A stretch of 51,026 bases of DNA from Burkholderiales bacterium (GCA_020355165.1 CP070661.1:2737222-2788247); one strand, 5' to 3'; positions 16,978 to 25,861 are shown, numbered from the stretch's first letter. The notes: a model not told the origin generated them from the sequence alone. Made by a program: numbers and translations.

Positions 16978-17724
16978 GTGGATACCTCACTCTGGCTGAT
17001 CGTCGGCGTGGCGGCGCTGGCCGGCTTCGTCCAGGGCCTGTCAGGCTTCGGCTTCAGCCTGGTGTCTCTCTCGATCTGGGCCTGGGTGCTGGATCCAACA
17101 CTTGCCGCGGTACTCGCAGTAACCGGCGGATTCACGGGTCAGGTGTTCACGGCCGTCACGCTGCGACGTGGCGCTGAATGGGCTCGCCTGCTGCCCTTCG
17201 TTGCAGGCGGCCTGCTCGGGCTGCCAGCCGGTCTCCTGCTCCTTCCGCATCTGAATCCGATCTGGTTCAAGGCTGCGATCGGCAGTCTGCTCTTTGTCTG
17301 GTGCCCTTTGATGCTGGTGTCCCGGCGCCTTCCGCAGCTGCGCCATGGAGGTCGCCTGGCAGATGGCATCGCCGGAGCGATGGGAGGAATCGGAAGCGCG
17401 ATCGGTGGCCTTGCAGGCCCGATCCCAACGCTCTGGAGCACACTGCGCGGTTACCCGAAGGAAACGCAACGATCCGTAATCCAGAGTTTCAACCTGACGT
17501 TGCTCGGCGTCACGCTGTTCGGGTACTTCGCCACCGGCCTCGTGCACGCCTCGATGGCATTGCCGATGGTCGTCATCGCGCCGGCCGTAGTGTTGACCTC
17601 GCTGCTTGGCGCGCGCGTCTACGTCGGCATCAGTGAGCTCGCGTTCCGCACCATCGTGCTGACCCTGCTGACAGCCTCAGGTGCTGCCATGCTGGCAAGC
17701 TCGTTGCCGAAACTAGCTTCGTAA
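16978..17724 (+). CDS. TauE/SafE-family (TSUP) membrane permease
   Basis: 248 residues with about eight hydrophobic segments. The N-terminal ALAGFVQGLSGFGFSLVSLS is the family's first repeat; the second starts near GAMGGIGSAIGGLAGP (about 138-153). TauE/SafE proteins are thought to export sulfite, sulfonates or other small organic anions. The gene begins with GTG and has a -10-like GACAAT 8 nt upstream but no clear ribosome site. A second, divergent-sequence family member lies at 49794. It may export a product of the nearby catabolism, though nothing proves a link. Confidence 0.85.
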   Translation: MDTSLWLIVGVAALAGFVQGLSGFGFSLVSLSIWAWVLDPTLAAVLAVTGGFTGQVFTAVTLRRGAEWARLLPFVAGGLLGLPAGLLLLPHLNPIWFKAAIGSLLFVWCPLMLVSRRLPQLRHGGRLADGIAGAMGGIGSAIGGLAGPIPTLWSTLRGYPKETQRSVIQSFNLTLLGVTLFGYFATGLVHASMALPMVVIAPAVVLTSLLGARVYVGISELAFRTIVLTLLTASGAAMLASSLPKLAS

Positions 17725-17778
17725 GCGGCTCCGGTGTAATCAAAGGCGACGGCAACGAAACTGAAGGCGGGACAGGCT

Positions 17779-17824
17779 ACTGTTAATCGGCACGTCCCTG
17801 GTTCGAGTCCAGGTCGGAGAGCCA
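17779..17824 (+). repeat. 3' half of a tRNA-Asn(GTT): probable attachment-site scar
   Basis: The stretch has a CTGTTAA anticodon loop (anticodon GTT, 17782-17784), a perfect T arm (CCTGG, TTCGAGT, CCAGG at 17797-17813), the 3' acceptor strand TCGGAGA, then G and an encoded CCA (17822-17824). There is no matching 5' acceptor, D arm or good anticodon stem upstream, so it is not a complete tRNA. Tyrosine-recombinase elements that enter a tRNA gene leave exactly such a 3' copy at their far end. By this orientation the element would lie to the left. No integrase gene is in the window. Confidence 0.75.
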
Positions 17825-17954
17825 ACCGAATCAGCGGGTTGCGACCGAGAGGCGCGGCCCCCTTCCCTCCCCGCGGGGACCATGGGACGGATAGTCCGCG
17901 GGTCCCTTCGTCGGCCCCTGCGGCTCGCACGGCGCCGATCACCGCGCGCCGCCC

Positions 17955-18365
17955 CTACTGGATCGGCTCGCCGTAACCGAAGCCGCCGGTGCGCAACGCC
18001 TCGGCTCGCTTCCCCATCTTGGCGCCGAGCGCGCTGAAGATCGCCATGGTCTCGATCCTGATCGCGTGCGCGCTGACATAGCTGATGAACCGGTAACCAC
18101 GCTGCTTGGCTTGAACGAAACGGTCGGCGCGAACCCGATTGCACTGCACCGGCCCGACCGAGATGAACAGACGCACCGAAGCCGCGGGGAAGTGCTGCTC
18201 GACGTCTTCAAACGGCACGATCGGCAAACCGCAAAGTGAATCTCCCGGCAGGTGCGCGCGATCGACGACAAAACCGACGATCTCATACCGGTCATCGCGT
18301 CGCAGCCGCGCAAAGGCAACTTCGGCCATCTGGCCGCTGCCGTAGATCACCAATGCTTCTGCCAT
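17955..18365 (-). pseudogene. truncated PglD-like sugar O-acyltransferase (N-terminal domain only)
   Basis: 136 residues from the ATG at 18365. The start ALVIYGSGQMAEVAF, then YEIVGFVVD, GLPIVPFEDV and RLFISVGP, is the Rossmann-like PglD_N domain found in front of left-handed beta-helix acetyltransferases. In intact relatives hexapeptide repeats follow the FISYVSAHA strand; here the frame ends about 36 residues later with no such repeats, and none was seen in other frames downstream. It is therefore probably a broken gene, close to the tRNA-Asn scar. A stand-alone regulatory domain is less likely. Confidence 0.6.
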
Positions 18366-18583
18366 GACGTTTCGTATCGAGTTGAAGGACGAAGGCAGCA
18401 GCGTAGTGCGAAGCGCAGCCGGCGCAGCGCCCTTGGTACAGCTCATCGGATCCTGGGGAACCTGTGCGAGGCTGGCAAATCGGCAAGCAGCCGAGATAGG
18501 CATGGTTTGACGGGACAAGGGCTTTTCCAGGCTTCAAGTAATCTGCGGCCTCGCTTTTGAAGAAACGGGGCAACTTCTTACCC

Positions 18584-20431
18584 ATGCATCACAGCGATCA
18601 GATTGTTTCGAGTGGTTCGGTGCCGATTCGCTACGCGGGCACCTTGGCGCAGTTGCTCGACGCGTCGATTCAGGCACACGCGAATCGCCTGGCCGTGCTG
18701 GCGCCCGGTCGGCCGCCGCTGACCTATGCGAAATTGGGTCATCAACTCGACGCTGTGGCCCGCACGCTGGCGGATGCCGGTTACGGCCGCCGCTCGCGCC
18801 TGGCGGTCGCGTTGCCCGCAGGACCGGAATTCGCAGTCGTGGTGCTTGCAGTCTGTCGCACCGCGGTCTGCGCGCCGCTGAATCCGCAACTCGAGCAGGA
18901 GACGCTGGCCGGTCTGCTCAGGGCAATGCGCATTGATGCACTGATCGTCGCCGAGGGAGAGGATTCGCCGGCAGTGCGTGCTGCGCACCAGACCGGCGTT
19001 GCCTTGGTGCGCTTGAAGGCTGCGCCATGCAGCGATGCGGGAGTATTCACTTTGGTGGCTGAGCGCCCGCGTGCATCGGTGGTGCTCGAGCCGCCGGCGC
19101 CCGAAGACATCGCCCTTCTTGGCCACACGTCCGGCACCACCGGGACGCCGAAGATCGTGCCGTACGAGCAATGCCGCGCCGTCGAGGCGGCGCTCAATCG
19201 CGTAGCGTCGGGGCAACTCGGCGAGTCGGACCGCATCCTGCTGGTGACGCCGCTGTATTCGCTTGGAGGGATTCGCCGGACGCTGCTGCCGCCCCTGCTC
19301 GTCGGCGGTTCGATCGTCTGTCCCGTCTCGCACGACGCGAAGGCGCTGGTCGACCATCTCCAGGAACATTCGCCGACGGAGTTCATGGCGTCGCCCGCAA
19401 TGCTGCTGGCGCTGCTCGATGAATTCGGTCGACGTGAGTCACGCGCGCAGCACGCATTGCGCCGCATTTACTCGACGTTTTCCGAACTGCCCGCGCACGT
19501 TCGCGATCGCCTGGAGACAGAGTTTGGCGTGCCGATCGTTCTTACCTACGGGATGACAGAGACCGGCAACATTGCGCAGACACCTTTTCCGCCAGAGCGG
19601 GCACCCCCCGGTTCCGTCGGCCGGGCCGTCAAGAAGGAAGTCGCGGTCGTCGGCACTGAAGGACAAATTGCCAGACGGGATTCGGAAGGCGAAATCCTTG
19701 TACGCGGAACCGAGGTCTTCGGTGGCTATGAGAATGATGCCGAATCGACCCGCAAGGCCTTCCTCGACGGCTGGTTCCGGACGGGTGACCTCGGCCGGAT
19801 CGACGGCGATGGCTTCGTCTTTCTCGTCGGGCGCGTTAAGGACATCATAAATCGCGGGGGAGACAAGATCGCGCCGAGCGAAGTCGAGTCCGCCCTGATG
19901 CAGCATCCCGCGGTCAGAGATGCGGCGGTCTTTTCGCTGCCGCACCCAACGCTTGGCGAAGACGTCGCAGCGGCGATTGTCGTCGGCAACGAGCACTGGA
20001 TCTCGGAGCGCGAGATGCGCAGTCATTTGCGCCGACGGCTCGCGCCTTTCAAAATGCCGACGCGAATCATCGTGATGGACGCGCTACCCCGAAATCAACT
20101 GGGAAAGGTTGATCGCGCAGCGCTCGCCAAAGGCGTCGAGGAGGAATCGCCACCGGACATGGAGGCGCCACAGGAGGAATGGGAAGTCCGGGTCGCCCGG
20201 ATTTTCTCTGCGGTGCTTGCCGATCCGCATATTGGACGGCAGGACAATTTCTTCGAGCGGGGCGGCGATTCCCTGCGCGGCATGCGCGTGCTGGCAAGCA
20301 TCGAAGAGGCCTTTGGCCTTAAGGTTCGGCTCGAACTTCTCTTCGACAATCCGACAGTGGCCGCATTTGCGGGCGAGATCAGCGCGCTGGCGCGCCGGCC
20401 GAACGATATGGCTGAATCGAGCGGGCATTAG
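18584..20431 (+). CDS. orphan adenylation-carrier didomain (acyl-AMP ligase + PCP/ACP)
   Basis: 615 residues. The adenylation domain (about 20-515) has the core motifs: HTSGTTGTPK (181-190), YGMTETG (322-328), FRTGDLG (398-404), VGRVKDIINRGGDK (415-428) and Lys508 (NQLGKVDR). A carrier domain (about 533-602) has GGDSL with Ser563 for phosphopantetheine. No condensation, thioesterase or reductase domain follows and no other synthetase gene is near. Such proteins load an amino, aryl or hydroxy acid onto their own carrier for transfer by a partner. The start is uncertain: the ATG at 18584 was taken, while a TTG at 18557 is possible. Base composition is lower in GC than neighbours, which suggests transfer. 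Confidence 0.8.
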   Translation: MHHSDQIVSSGSVPIRYAGTLAQLLDASIQAHANRLAVLAPGRPPLTYAKLGHQLDAVARTLADAGYGRRSRLAVALPAGPEFAVVVLAVCRTAVCAPLNPQLEQETLAGLLRAMRIDALIVAEGEDSPAVRAAHQTGVALVRLKAAPCSDAGVFTLVAERPRASVVLEPPAPEDIALLGHTSGTTGTPKIVPYEQCRAVEAALNRVASGQLGESDRILLVTPLYSLGGIRRTLLPPLLVGGSIVCPVSHDAKALVDHLQEHSPTEFMASPAMLLALLDEFGRRESRAQHALRRIYSTFSELPAHVRDRLETEFGVPIVLTYGMTETGNIAQTPFPPERAPPGSVGRAVKKEVAVVGTEGQIARRDSEGEILVRGTEVFGGYENDAESTRKAFLDGWFRTGDLGRIDGDGFVFLVGRVKDIINRGGDKIAPSEVESALMQHPAVRDAAVFSLPHPTLGEDVAAAIVVGNEHWISEREMRSHLRRRLAPFKMPTRIIVMDALPRNQLGKVDRAALAKGVEEESPPDMEAPQEEWEVRVARIFSAVLADPHIGRQDNFFERGGDSLRGMRVLASIEEAFGLKVRLELLFDNPTVAAFAGEISALARRPNDMAESSGH

Positions 20432-20927
20432 TGCAGCGGCGTGTGTTTCTTCTTGCGTTCGGCGGTGGCGTACTCGCGTCGTATCAGTGCGCGGGTTGGG
20501 CGCAGGGTTATCCGTCCAAGCCGATCCGAATGATCGTCGGCTGTTCGCCCGGAGCCAGAGCGACACGCTTGCGAGGCTCGTAGCGCGGATCCTGGGCGGC
20601 CTCCTCGAAACGTCGGTGGTGGCGGAGAACCGGGCCGGCGCCAACGGCATGATCGGCGTAGCACTGACCGTCCAGGCACCGCCCGACGGCTACACCCTTG
20701 GACTTGCCGGCGGCGGCCCGTTGACGCTGGCACGGGTCGTGGACAGCAGGGTTCGATTCGACGTCCAGCGCGATCTTGTTCCCCTCGCTCGCATCGCCCG
20801 CGTGCCATTGGTGCTGGCCGCGCGCGCCGACCTGCCGGCGCGGGACACCGGCCGCGCCGCGCCGCTGCTGTCCGAGGCAGAGCGGGCGCTGGTTGGGCTG
20901 GAGGGCTGGATCCTCAGGTTGCGCTGA
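20431..20927 (+). pseudogene. broken Bug/TctC-family tricarboxylate-binding protein gene
   Basis: A GTG at 20431 (overlapping the previous TAG) starts a signal-like sequence and the diagnostic YPSKPIRMIVGCSPGA, then stops at 20581-20583. Past about 20553 a different frame continues the same family (SDTLARLVARILGG, VVENRAGANGMIG, PPDGYTL, VLAARADLPARD), so about one base has been lost. The similarity ends near 20870 and the frame closes at 20927, leaving roughly half of a normal protein of about 300-330 residues. Intact members are periplasmic receptors of tripartite tricarboxylate transporters. Confidence 0.8.
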
Positions 20928-21142
20928 TCGAGCCGCCTCCGGCGTATCCCCGACAGCAGATTGGGGCCCGCAAAGTACACCGGCCCTCCAGGTTGAGTGG
21001 CGGACTCGCGCGCGGTCAACCGCTCGATGCCGGTTCTTGCCGCCATGCTGCCTCCGTCTCAACCCCCGCCCGTTCCACCAATGAATCGCGCGTCGGGGTG
21101 CACTGCGCGACAACTGCAGTGCACTGATCGAAGTGTCGAGAC
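20928..21142. other. non-coding stretch after the pseudogene
   Basis: No convincing gene. A minus-strand frame opens at 21046 after a GGAGG site, but its translation becomes low complexity after about 40 residues and matches no family I recognise. It may be another gene remnant joined at the truncation point of the Bug pseudogene. Confidence 0.35.
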
Positions 21143-21172
21143 GAAAAAAAGCCCGTCAATTCAACGGGCTTC
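21143..21172 (-). terminator. Rho-independent terminator of tRNA-Ala
   Basis: On the minus strand a 7-bp stem AGCCCGT / ACGGGCT (21170-21164 and 21156-21150) encloses a 7-nt loop and is followed by a run of Ts (21150-21144). This is a textbook intrinsic terminator about 45 nt beyond the tRNA 3' end. Confidence 0.9.
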
Positions 21173-21216
21173 GTACACTACGGTGCACTGCCCCGCACTG
21201 GAGGCACCAAGGGTAG

Positions 21217-21292
<76 letters not shown>

Positions 21293-21304
21293 GACAGGGC
21301 GCAG

Positions 21305-21310
21305 ATTGTA
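21305..21310 (-). promoter_or_regulatory. -10 box of tRNA-Ala promoter
   Basis: TACAAT on the minus strand, 12 nt before the mature tRNA 5' end, followed by a GC-rich stretch like the discriminator of stringently controlled promoters. A clear -35 is not visible. Confidence 0.55.
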
Positions 21311-21396
21311 CTCAAATCGCGGCGGCGGCCGCGCCGGGCTGGGTAGACTGCCGCTGTTCCGGGCCGCAGTGGCCCGCGCCAGCCGGAAGCAACGAG

Positions 21397-22242
21397 ATGA
21401 AATACACGGCCGAGTTCTGCGAGCGCGAGTACAACGCACGCGCGTCGATCCCGGAGCATCCGCAGATCTTCGCCCGCTGGGCCGAACAGTCGGCGGCGGT
21501 TCGCCGGCTGCGCGCCTGCGTGATCGACCTGAACTACGGCGAGACCGCCGCCGAAAAGCTCGACCTGTTCCCGGCCAGCCGCGACGGCGCACCGCTGCTG
21601 GTCTTCATCCACGGCGGCTACTGGCGCTCGCTCGACAAGTCGGACTTCGCGTGGGTCGCGCCGCCGTTCACCAACCACGGCGTGTCGGTGGCGCTGCTGA
21701 ACTACGGCCTGGCGCCGAAGACGCCGATGGAGGAGATCGTGCGGCAGATGTTGCGCGCACACGCCTGGCTGTACCGCAACGGCGACCGGCTCGGTTTCGA
21801 TCCCAGCCGCATCTATGTCAGCGGCCACTCGGCTGGCGGCCATCTGACGGCGATGATGATGGCCGCGCTGTGGCCGGCCTACGCCCCCGACCTGCCGGCC
21901 GACCTCGTCAAGGGCGGGCTGGCGGTGAGCGGCATCTACGACCTCGAGCCGCTGCTGCACGCGCCGTTCATCCAGGCCGACCTGAAGCTCACCGCCAGGC
22001 GTGCGCGGGCCCTGTCGCCGCTGCACATGCCGGCGGCGACCGACCGGCCGCTGTACACGTCGGTGGGGGCGCTCGAGTCGGGCGAGTTCCGGCGGCAGAC
22101 GGCGCTGATCGGCAAGGCGTGGCGGCGCAACCTGGCGCGCGAGATCGCGATGCCCGGCTTGCACCACCTGAACGTGATCGACGAGCTGGCCAACGTGGCC
22201 AGCCCGCTGTTCGACGCGGCGCTGGAAATGACGAGGCGGTGA
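21397..22242 (+). CDS. alpha/beta hydrolase, arylformamidase-like
   Basis: 281 residues. The HGGYW oxyanion-hole motif is at 72-76, the nucleophile Ser145 is in GHSAGG (143-148), and a C-terminal His lies in GLHHLNVIDEL. This combination is typical of the kynurenine-formamidase-like branch of the alpha/beta hydrolases, which hydrolyse N-formylkynurenine or other small esters and amides. A GGAAGC sequence precedes the ATG. It is transcribed away from the tRNA and converges with glnK. No kynurenine-pathway gene is adjacent, so the substrate is uncertain. Confidence 0.8.
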   Translation: MKYTAEFCEREYNARASIPEHPQIFARWAEQSAAVRRLRACVIDLNYGETAAEKLDLFPASRDGAPLLVFIHGGYWRSLDKSDFAWVAPPFTNHGVSVALLNYGLAPKTPMEEIVRQMLRAHAWLYRNGDRLGFDPSRIYVSGHSAGGHLTAMMMAALWPAYAPDLPADLVKGGLAVSGIYDLEPLLHAPFIQADLKLTARRARALSPLHMPAATDRPLYTSVGALESGEFRRQTALIGKAWRRNLAREIAMPGLHHLNVIDELANVASPLFDAALEMTRR

Positions 22243-22284
22243 GGCGGTGGTACGCCGGGCCGGCCGCGGCCCGATCTGATCGCC

Positions 22285-22390
22285 GCTTGCCTTGGGCGCC
22301 GGCCTTCGCCGGGGCGGTGGATTCTCGTCGGGACGGTGGTTGCCGGGGCGGCTGGCGGCCGGGATCCCCGGCGTTCGTTGCGAAGACGGT
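22285..22390. repeat. GC-rich intergenic palindromic repeat, copy 1
   Basis: The convergent gap between the hydrolase and glnK holds GCGCCGGCCTTCGCCGGGGC (22296-22315) and GCCGGGATCCCCGGCGTTCG (22358-22377), the sort of dispersed repeat often seen between genes of GC-rich Proteobacteria. The reverse complement of the first part closely resembles 25751-25769. Confidence 0.4.
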
Positions 22391-22423
22391 GCGTTGCCGC
22401 CGGCGCGCCGGCGACAGGCGCCG

Positions 22424-22819
<396 letters not shown>

Positions 22820-22908
22820 TCAGCGTCCGCTCTGCTCGCGCAGGCCGTCGTCGATCGGCCCGCCCCGGTCGTCGCCCACAGCCGAACGGCGGCGGCGCCC
22901 CGCTGCGG

Positions 22909-24540
22909 CTACGTGGCGAGCTGTTCGCGGAAGCGGTTGGTGATGGGATAGCGCCAGTCGCGGCCGAAACCGCGGTGCGTCACGCGGATGCCGACCGGCG
23001 CCTGCCGCCGCTTGTACTCGTTGATGCGGATCAGCCGCACCACCCGGTTCACGTCGGCGACCGAATAGCCGGCAGCGACGATCTCCGGCAGGCTGGCGCC
23101 CGCTTCCATGTACAGCTCGATGATGCCGTCGAGCACGTCGTAGGGCGGCAGCGAGTCCTGGTCGGTCTGGCCGGCCTTCAGCTCGGCCGATGGCGGGCGG
23201 GTGATGATCCGCTCGGGAATCACCGGCGCCAGCCCGTTGCGCCAGCGCGCCAGCCGGTAGACGAGCGTCTTGCGGATGTCCTTGATCACCGCGAAGCCGC
23301 CGGCCATGTCGCCGTACAGCGTGCAGTAGCCGACCGCCATCTCGCTCTTGTTGCCGGTGGTCAGCACGATCGAGCCGTACTTGTTGGTCAGCGCCATCAG
23401 CAGCGTGCCGCGGATGCGCGCCTGGATGTTCTCCTCGGTGGTGTCCCACGGCAGGCCGCGGAACTCGCGGGCCAGCGCGGCGAGGAAGCTGTCGAACATC
23501 GGTTTGATCGGCAGCTCGTCGTAGCGCACGCCCAGCGTGTGCGCCATCTGGCGCGAGTCGAGCCACGAGATGTCGGCGGTGTACTGCGACGGCATCATCA
23601 CCGCGCGCACCCTCTCCGCGCCGAGCGCGTCGACGGCGATGGCCAGCGTCAGTGCCGAGTCGATGCCGCCCGACAGCCCGATGACGGCGCCGGGAAACCC
23701 GTTCTTGTCGAGGTAGTCGTGCACGCCGAGCCGAAGCGCGCCGTAGGCCTGCGCCTCGAGCGGGCCGTGCTCGGCGACGCCGCCGCCCTGCGGCACGCCG
23801 TCGACGAAGCTCGCCACCAGCACCTGCTCCTCGAATTGCGGTGCCATCTGCACCAGTTCGCCCGCCCCGTCGAGCACGAACGAGGCGCCGTCGAACACCA
23901 GCTCGTCCTGCCCGCCGACCAGGTTGGCGTAGACCATCGACAGGCCGGCGCGCGAGACGTTCTCGCGCATCTTCTCGAGCCGCTGCTCGGTCTTGCCGAG
24001 GTGATACGGGGAACCGTTGGGCACCAGCAGCACCTGCGCGCCGGCGGCGCGCGCCGCCTCCGGCGCGTACGGGTACCAGGTGTCCTCGCAGATGTTGATG
24101 CCGAAGCACGTGCCCCTGACCTCGAAGACGAACGGCCGGTTGTCCGGCGTGAAGTAGCGCTGCTCGTCGAAGACGGCGTAGTTGGGCAGGTCGTGCTTGC
24201 AGTAGCTGCCGGCGATCACGCCGTTGTGCAGCAGCGAGGCGGCGTTGAAGCGCTGCCCTTCGCGTGCCAGCGGGTGGCCGACGATCACGCGCAGTTCCGG
24301 GAACTGCAGCAGCTGCGCGGCGAGCTTCGCCAGCGCGTCGTCGACCGCCCCGTAGAATGCCCGCCGCAGCAGCAGGTCCTCCGGCGGATAGCCGGTCAGC
24401 GACAGTTCGGGAGTGAGCAGGATGTCGGCGCGCGCGGCTGCGGCGCGCCTTGCCGCGTCGACGATCCGCCTGCTGTTGCCCTCCAAATCGCCGACCGTGC
24501 AGTTGATCTGCGCGACGGCAACGCTGACCTGCGAACTCAT
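22909..24540 (-). CDS. nadE: glutamine-dependent NAD+ synthetase
   Basis: 543 residues, a two-domain enzyme. The N-terminal nitrilase-like glutaminase (1-255) has the triad Glu45 (TPELSLTGYPPEDL), Lys115 (YCKHDLPNY) and Cys151 (NICEDTW). The C-terminal synthetase has the PP-loop SGGIDS (290-295), followed by GTGNKSEMAVGY-type residues. It makes NAD+ from deamido-NAD+, ATP and glutamine in the cytosol. The start at 24540 lies only 17 nt from the divergent GTG at 24558. A CAATAAT sequence inside that neighbouring gene (minus strand, about 24574-24568) could be its -10 box. PII control is plausible given glnK next door. Confidence 0.95.
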   Translation of the reverse strand: MSSQVSVAVAQINCTVGDLEGNSRRIVDAARRAAAARADILLTPELSLTGYPPEDLLLRRAFYGAVDDALAKLAAQLLQFPELRVIVGHPLAREGQRFNAASLLHNGVIAGSYCKHDLPNYAVFDEQRYFTPDNRPFVFEVRGTCFGINICEDTWYPYAPEAARAAGAQVLLVPNGSPYHLGKTEQRLEKMRENVSRAGLSMVYANLVGGQDELVFDGASFVLDGAGELVQMAPQFEEQVLVASFVDGVPQGGGVAEHGPLEAQAYGALRLGVHDYLDKNGFPGAVIGLSGGIDSALTLAIAVDALGAERVRAVMMPSQYTADISWLDSRQMAHTLGVRYDELPIKPMFDSFLAALAREFRGLPWDTTEENIQARIRGTLLMALTNKYGSIVLTTGNKSEMAVGYCTLYGDMAGGFAVIKDIRKTLVYRLARWRNGLAPVIPERIITRPPSAELKAGQTDQDSLPPYDVLDGIIELYMEAGASLPEIVAAGYSVADVNRVVRLIRINEYKRRQAPVGIRVTHRGFGRDWRYPITNRFREQLAT

Positions 24541-24557
24541 CGACTCGACTGATCCCG

Positions 24558-25733
24558 GTGGCGAACGATTATTGCACGCAGGTCGTCGACGACCCGGCGC
24601 GCGTCGATCGCGCCGCGTGGGATGCGCTGGTCGATGCCGATGCCGAGGCCAACCCGTTCCTGCGCCATGAATTCCTCGCCGCGCTGACCGCGAGCGGCGC
24701 CGCCGCCGCAGCGAGCGGCTGGCATCCGCAGTTCCTCCTGCTCAGCCGCGGCGACGAGCTGGCCGCCGCCGCGCCGCTGTACGCCAAGGACCACTCCTAC
24801 GGCGAGTACGTGTTCGACTGGTCGTGGGCGGAGGCGTACCAGCGCTACGGCATCTCCTACTACCCGAAGTGGCTGGTCGCGGTGCCGTTCACGCCGGTGC
24901 CCGGCACGCGCCTGCTGGCGCGCGACCCGCATGCGCGCTCGGCGCTGGCCGCGGCGCTGCTGGCGCAGGCGCGCGCGAGCGGCCTGTCGTCGCTGCACGT
25001 GCTGCTGGCGCCGCCGCGCGACATCGACGCGCTGGCCGCCGCCGGCATGCTGGTCCGCGACGGCGTGCAGTTCCACTGGCGCAACGCCGGCTATGCGGAC
25101 TTCGAGCAGTTCCTGGCGCAGCTGGCGCAGCCGAAGCGCAAGAAGATCCGCGCCGAGCGGCGCAAGGTCGCCGAGGCCGGCGTCGTGCTCGAGCGCCGCG
25201 CCGGCCGCGACATCACCGAGGCCGACTGGCGCTTCTTCTTCCGCTGCTACCTGGCCACCTACCGCGCGCACTTCTCGTCGCCGTACCTGAACCTCGACTT
25301 CTTCCTGCGCATCGGCGAGTCGATGCCGCAGCACCTGATGCTGGTGCTGGCCCGCCGCGGCGGCCGACCGGTGGCATCGGCACTCGGCGTGTTCGACGCG
25401 CAGGGCCCGCAGCCGCGCCTGTACGGCCGCTACTGGGGCTCGGTCGAGCCGATCGACTGCCTGCACTTCGAGTGCTGCTACTACCAGATGATCGAGTTCG
25501 CCATCGAGCGGCGGCTGGCCTGGTTCGAGGGCGGCGCGCAGGGCGCGCACAAGCTGGCGCGCGGGCTCGACCCGGTGCCGACGCGCTCGGCGCACTGGCT
25601 GGCCCACCGAGAGATGGGGCAGGCCGTGGCGCGCTTCCTCGAGCGCGAGCGCGCCGGCGTGTCAGCGTCGATCGACGAGCTGAACGAGCACCGGGCGTTC
25701 AGGGCGGATGGATTGCCGCCGGCTCGGCAATGA
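24558..25733 (+). CDS. GNAT/FemAB-like acyltransferase (COG3146, 'peptidogalycan biosynthesis')
   Basis: 391 residues. WDALVDADAEANPFLRHEFL (21-40), the GEYVFDWSWAEAYQRYG region (near 95) and YGRYWGSVEPIDCLHFECCYYQ (about 292-312) are the signatures of this family of tandem GNAT-fold proteins. Members are annotated as putative peptidoglycan- or peptide-modifying acyltransferases, with no established reaction known to me. GTG at 24558 is the only start upstream of the conserved block. It has no ribosome site and sits 17 nt from the nadE start, so the two promoters must overlap the opposite coding sequences. Confidence 0.8.
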   Translation: MANDYCTQVVDDPARVDRAAWDALVDADAEANPFLRHEFLAALTASGAAAAASGWHPQFLLLSRGDELAAAAPLYAKDHSYGEYVFDWSWAEAYQRYGISYYPKWLVAVPFTPVPGTRLLARDPHARSALAAALLAQARASGLSSLHVLLAPPRDIDALAAAGMLVRDGVQFHWRNAGYADFEQFLAQLAQPKRKKIRAERRKVAEAGVVLERRAGRDITEADWRFFFRCYLATYRAHFSSPYLNLDFFLRIGESMPQHLMLVLARRGGRPVASALGVFDAQGPQPRLYGRYWGSVEPIDCLHFECCYYQMIEFAIERRLAWFEGGAQGAHKLARGLDPVPTRSAHWLAHREMGQAVARFLERERAGVSASIDELNEHRAFRADGLPPARQ

Positions 25734-25748
25734 CCGGCGCAACTGCGC

Positions 25749-25775
25749 GTCGCCCCGGCGAGGGCCGGGACCCGA
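25749..25775. repeat. GC-rich intergenic repeat, copy 2
   Basis: CGCCCCGGCGAGGGCCGGG (25751-25769) is nearly the reverse complement of the start of the element at 22296-22315. It lies in the convergent gap between the acyltransferase and ppa genes. Confidence 0.4.
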
Positions 25776-25861
25776 GCTGGCGGCGTGGCGGATCAGTCCC
25801 TGGCCTTCGCCAGGTCGACCGCTTGCCGGGGACGCTTGCGCATCGAGGTCGCCGCGGGCGA

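Noticed and set aside
17619..18144. minus-strand frames with RPGLEPGTCRLTV and SPTWTRTRDVPINS
   Set aside because: These peptides are antisense translations of the tRNA-Asn fragment and are a familiar source of false proteins.
18584..20431. full nonribosomal peptide cluster
   Set aside because: Only one adenylation-carrier protein is present; no condensation, thioesterase or phosphopantetheinyl transferase gene is nearby.
20690..21046. 118-codon minus-strand frame with a GGAGG site
   Set aside because: The first 40 residues are plausible but match no family I know, and the rest is antisense to the Bug pseudogene and low complexity.
16526..21216. integrase, transposase or insertion sequence in the scar region
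   Set aside because: I looked for recombinase motifs in all frames listed there and saw none, so the element claim rests only on the tRNA fragment and gene decay.
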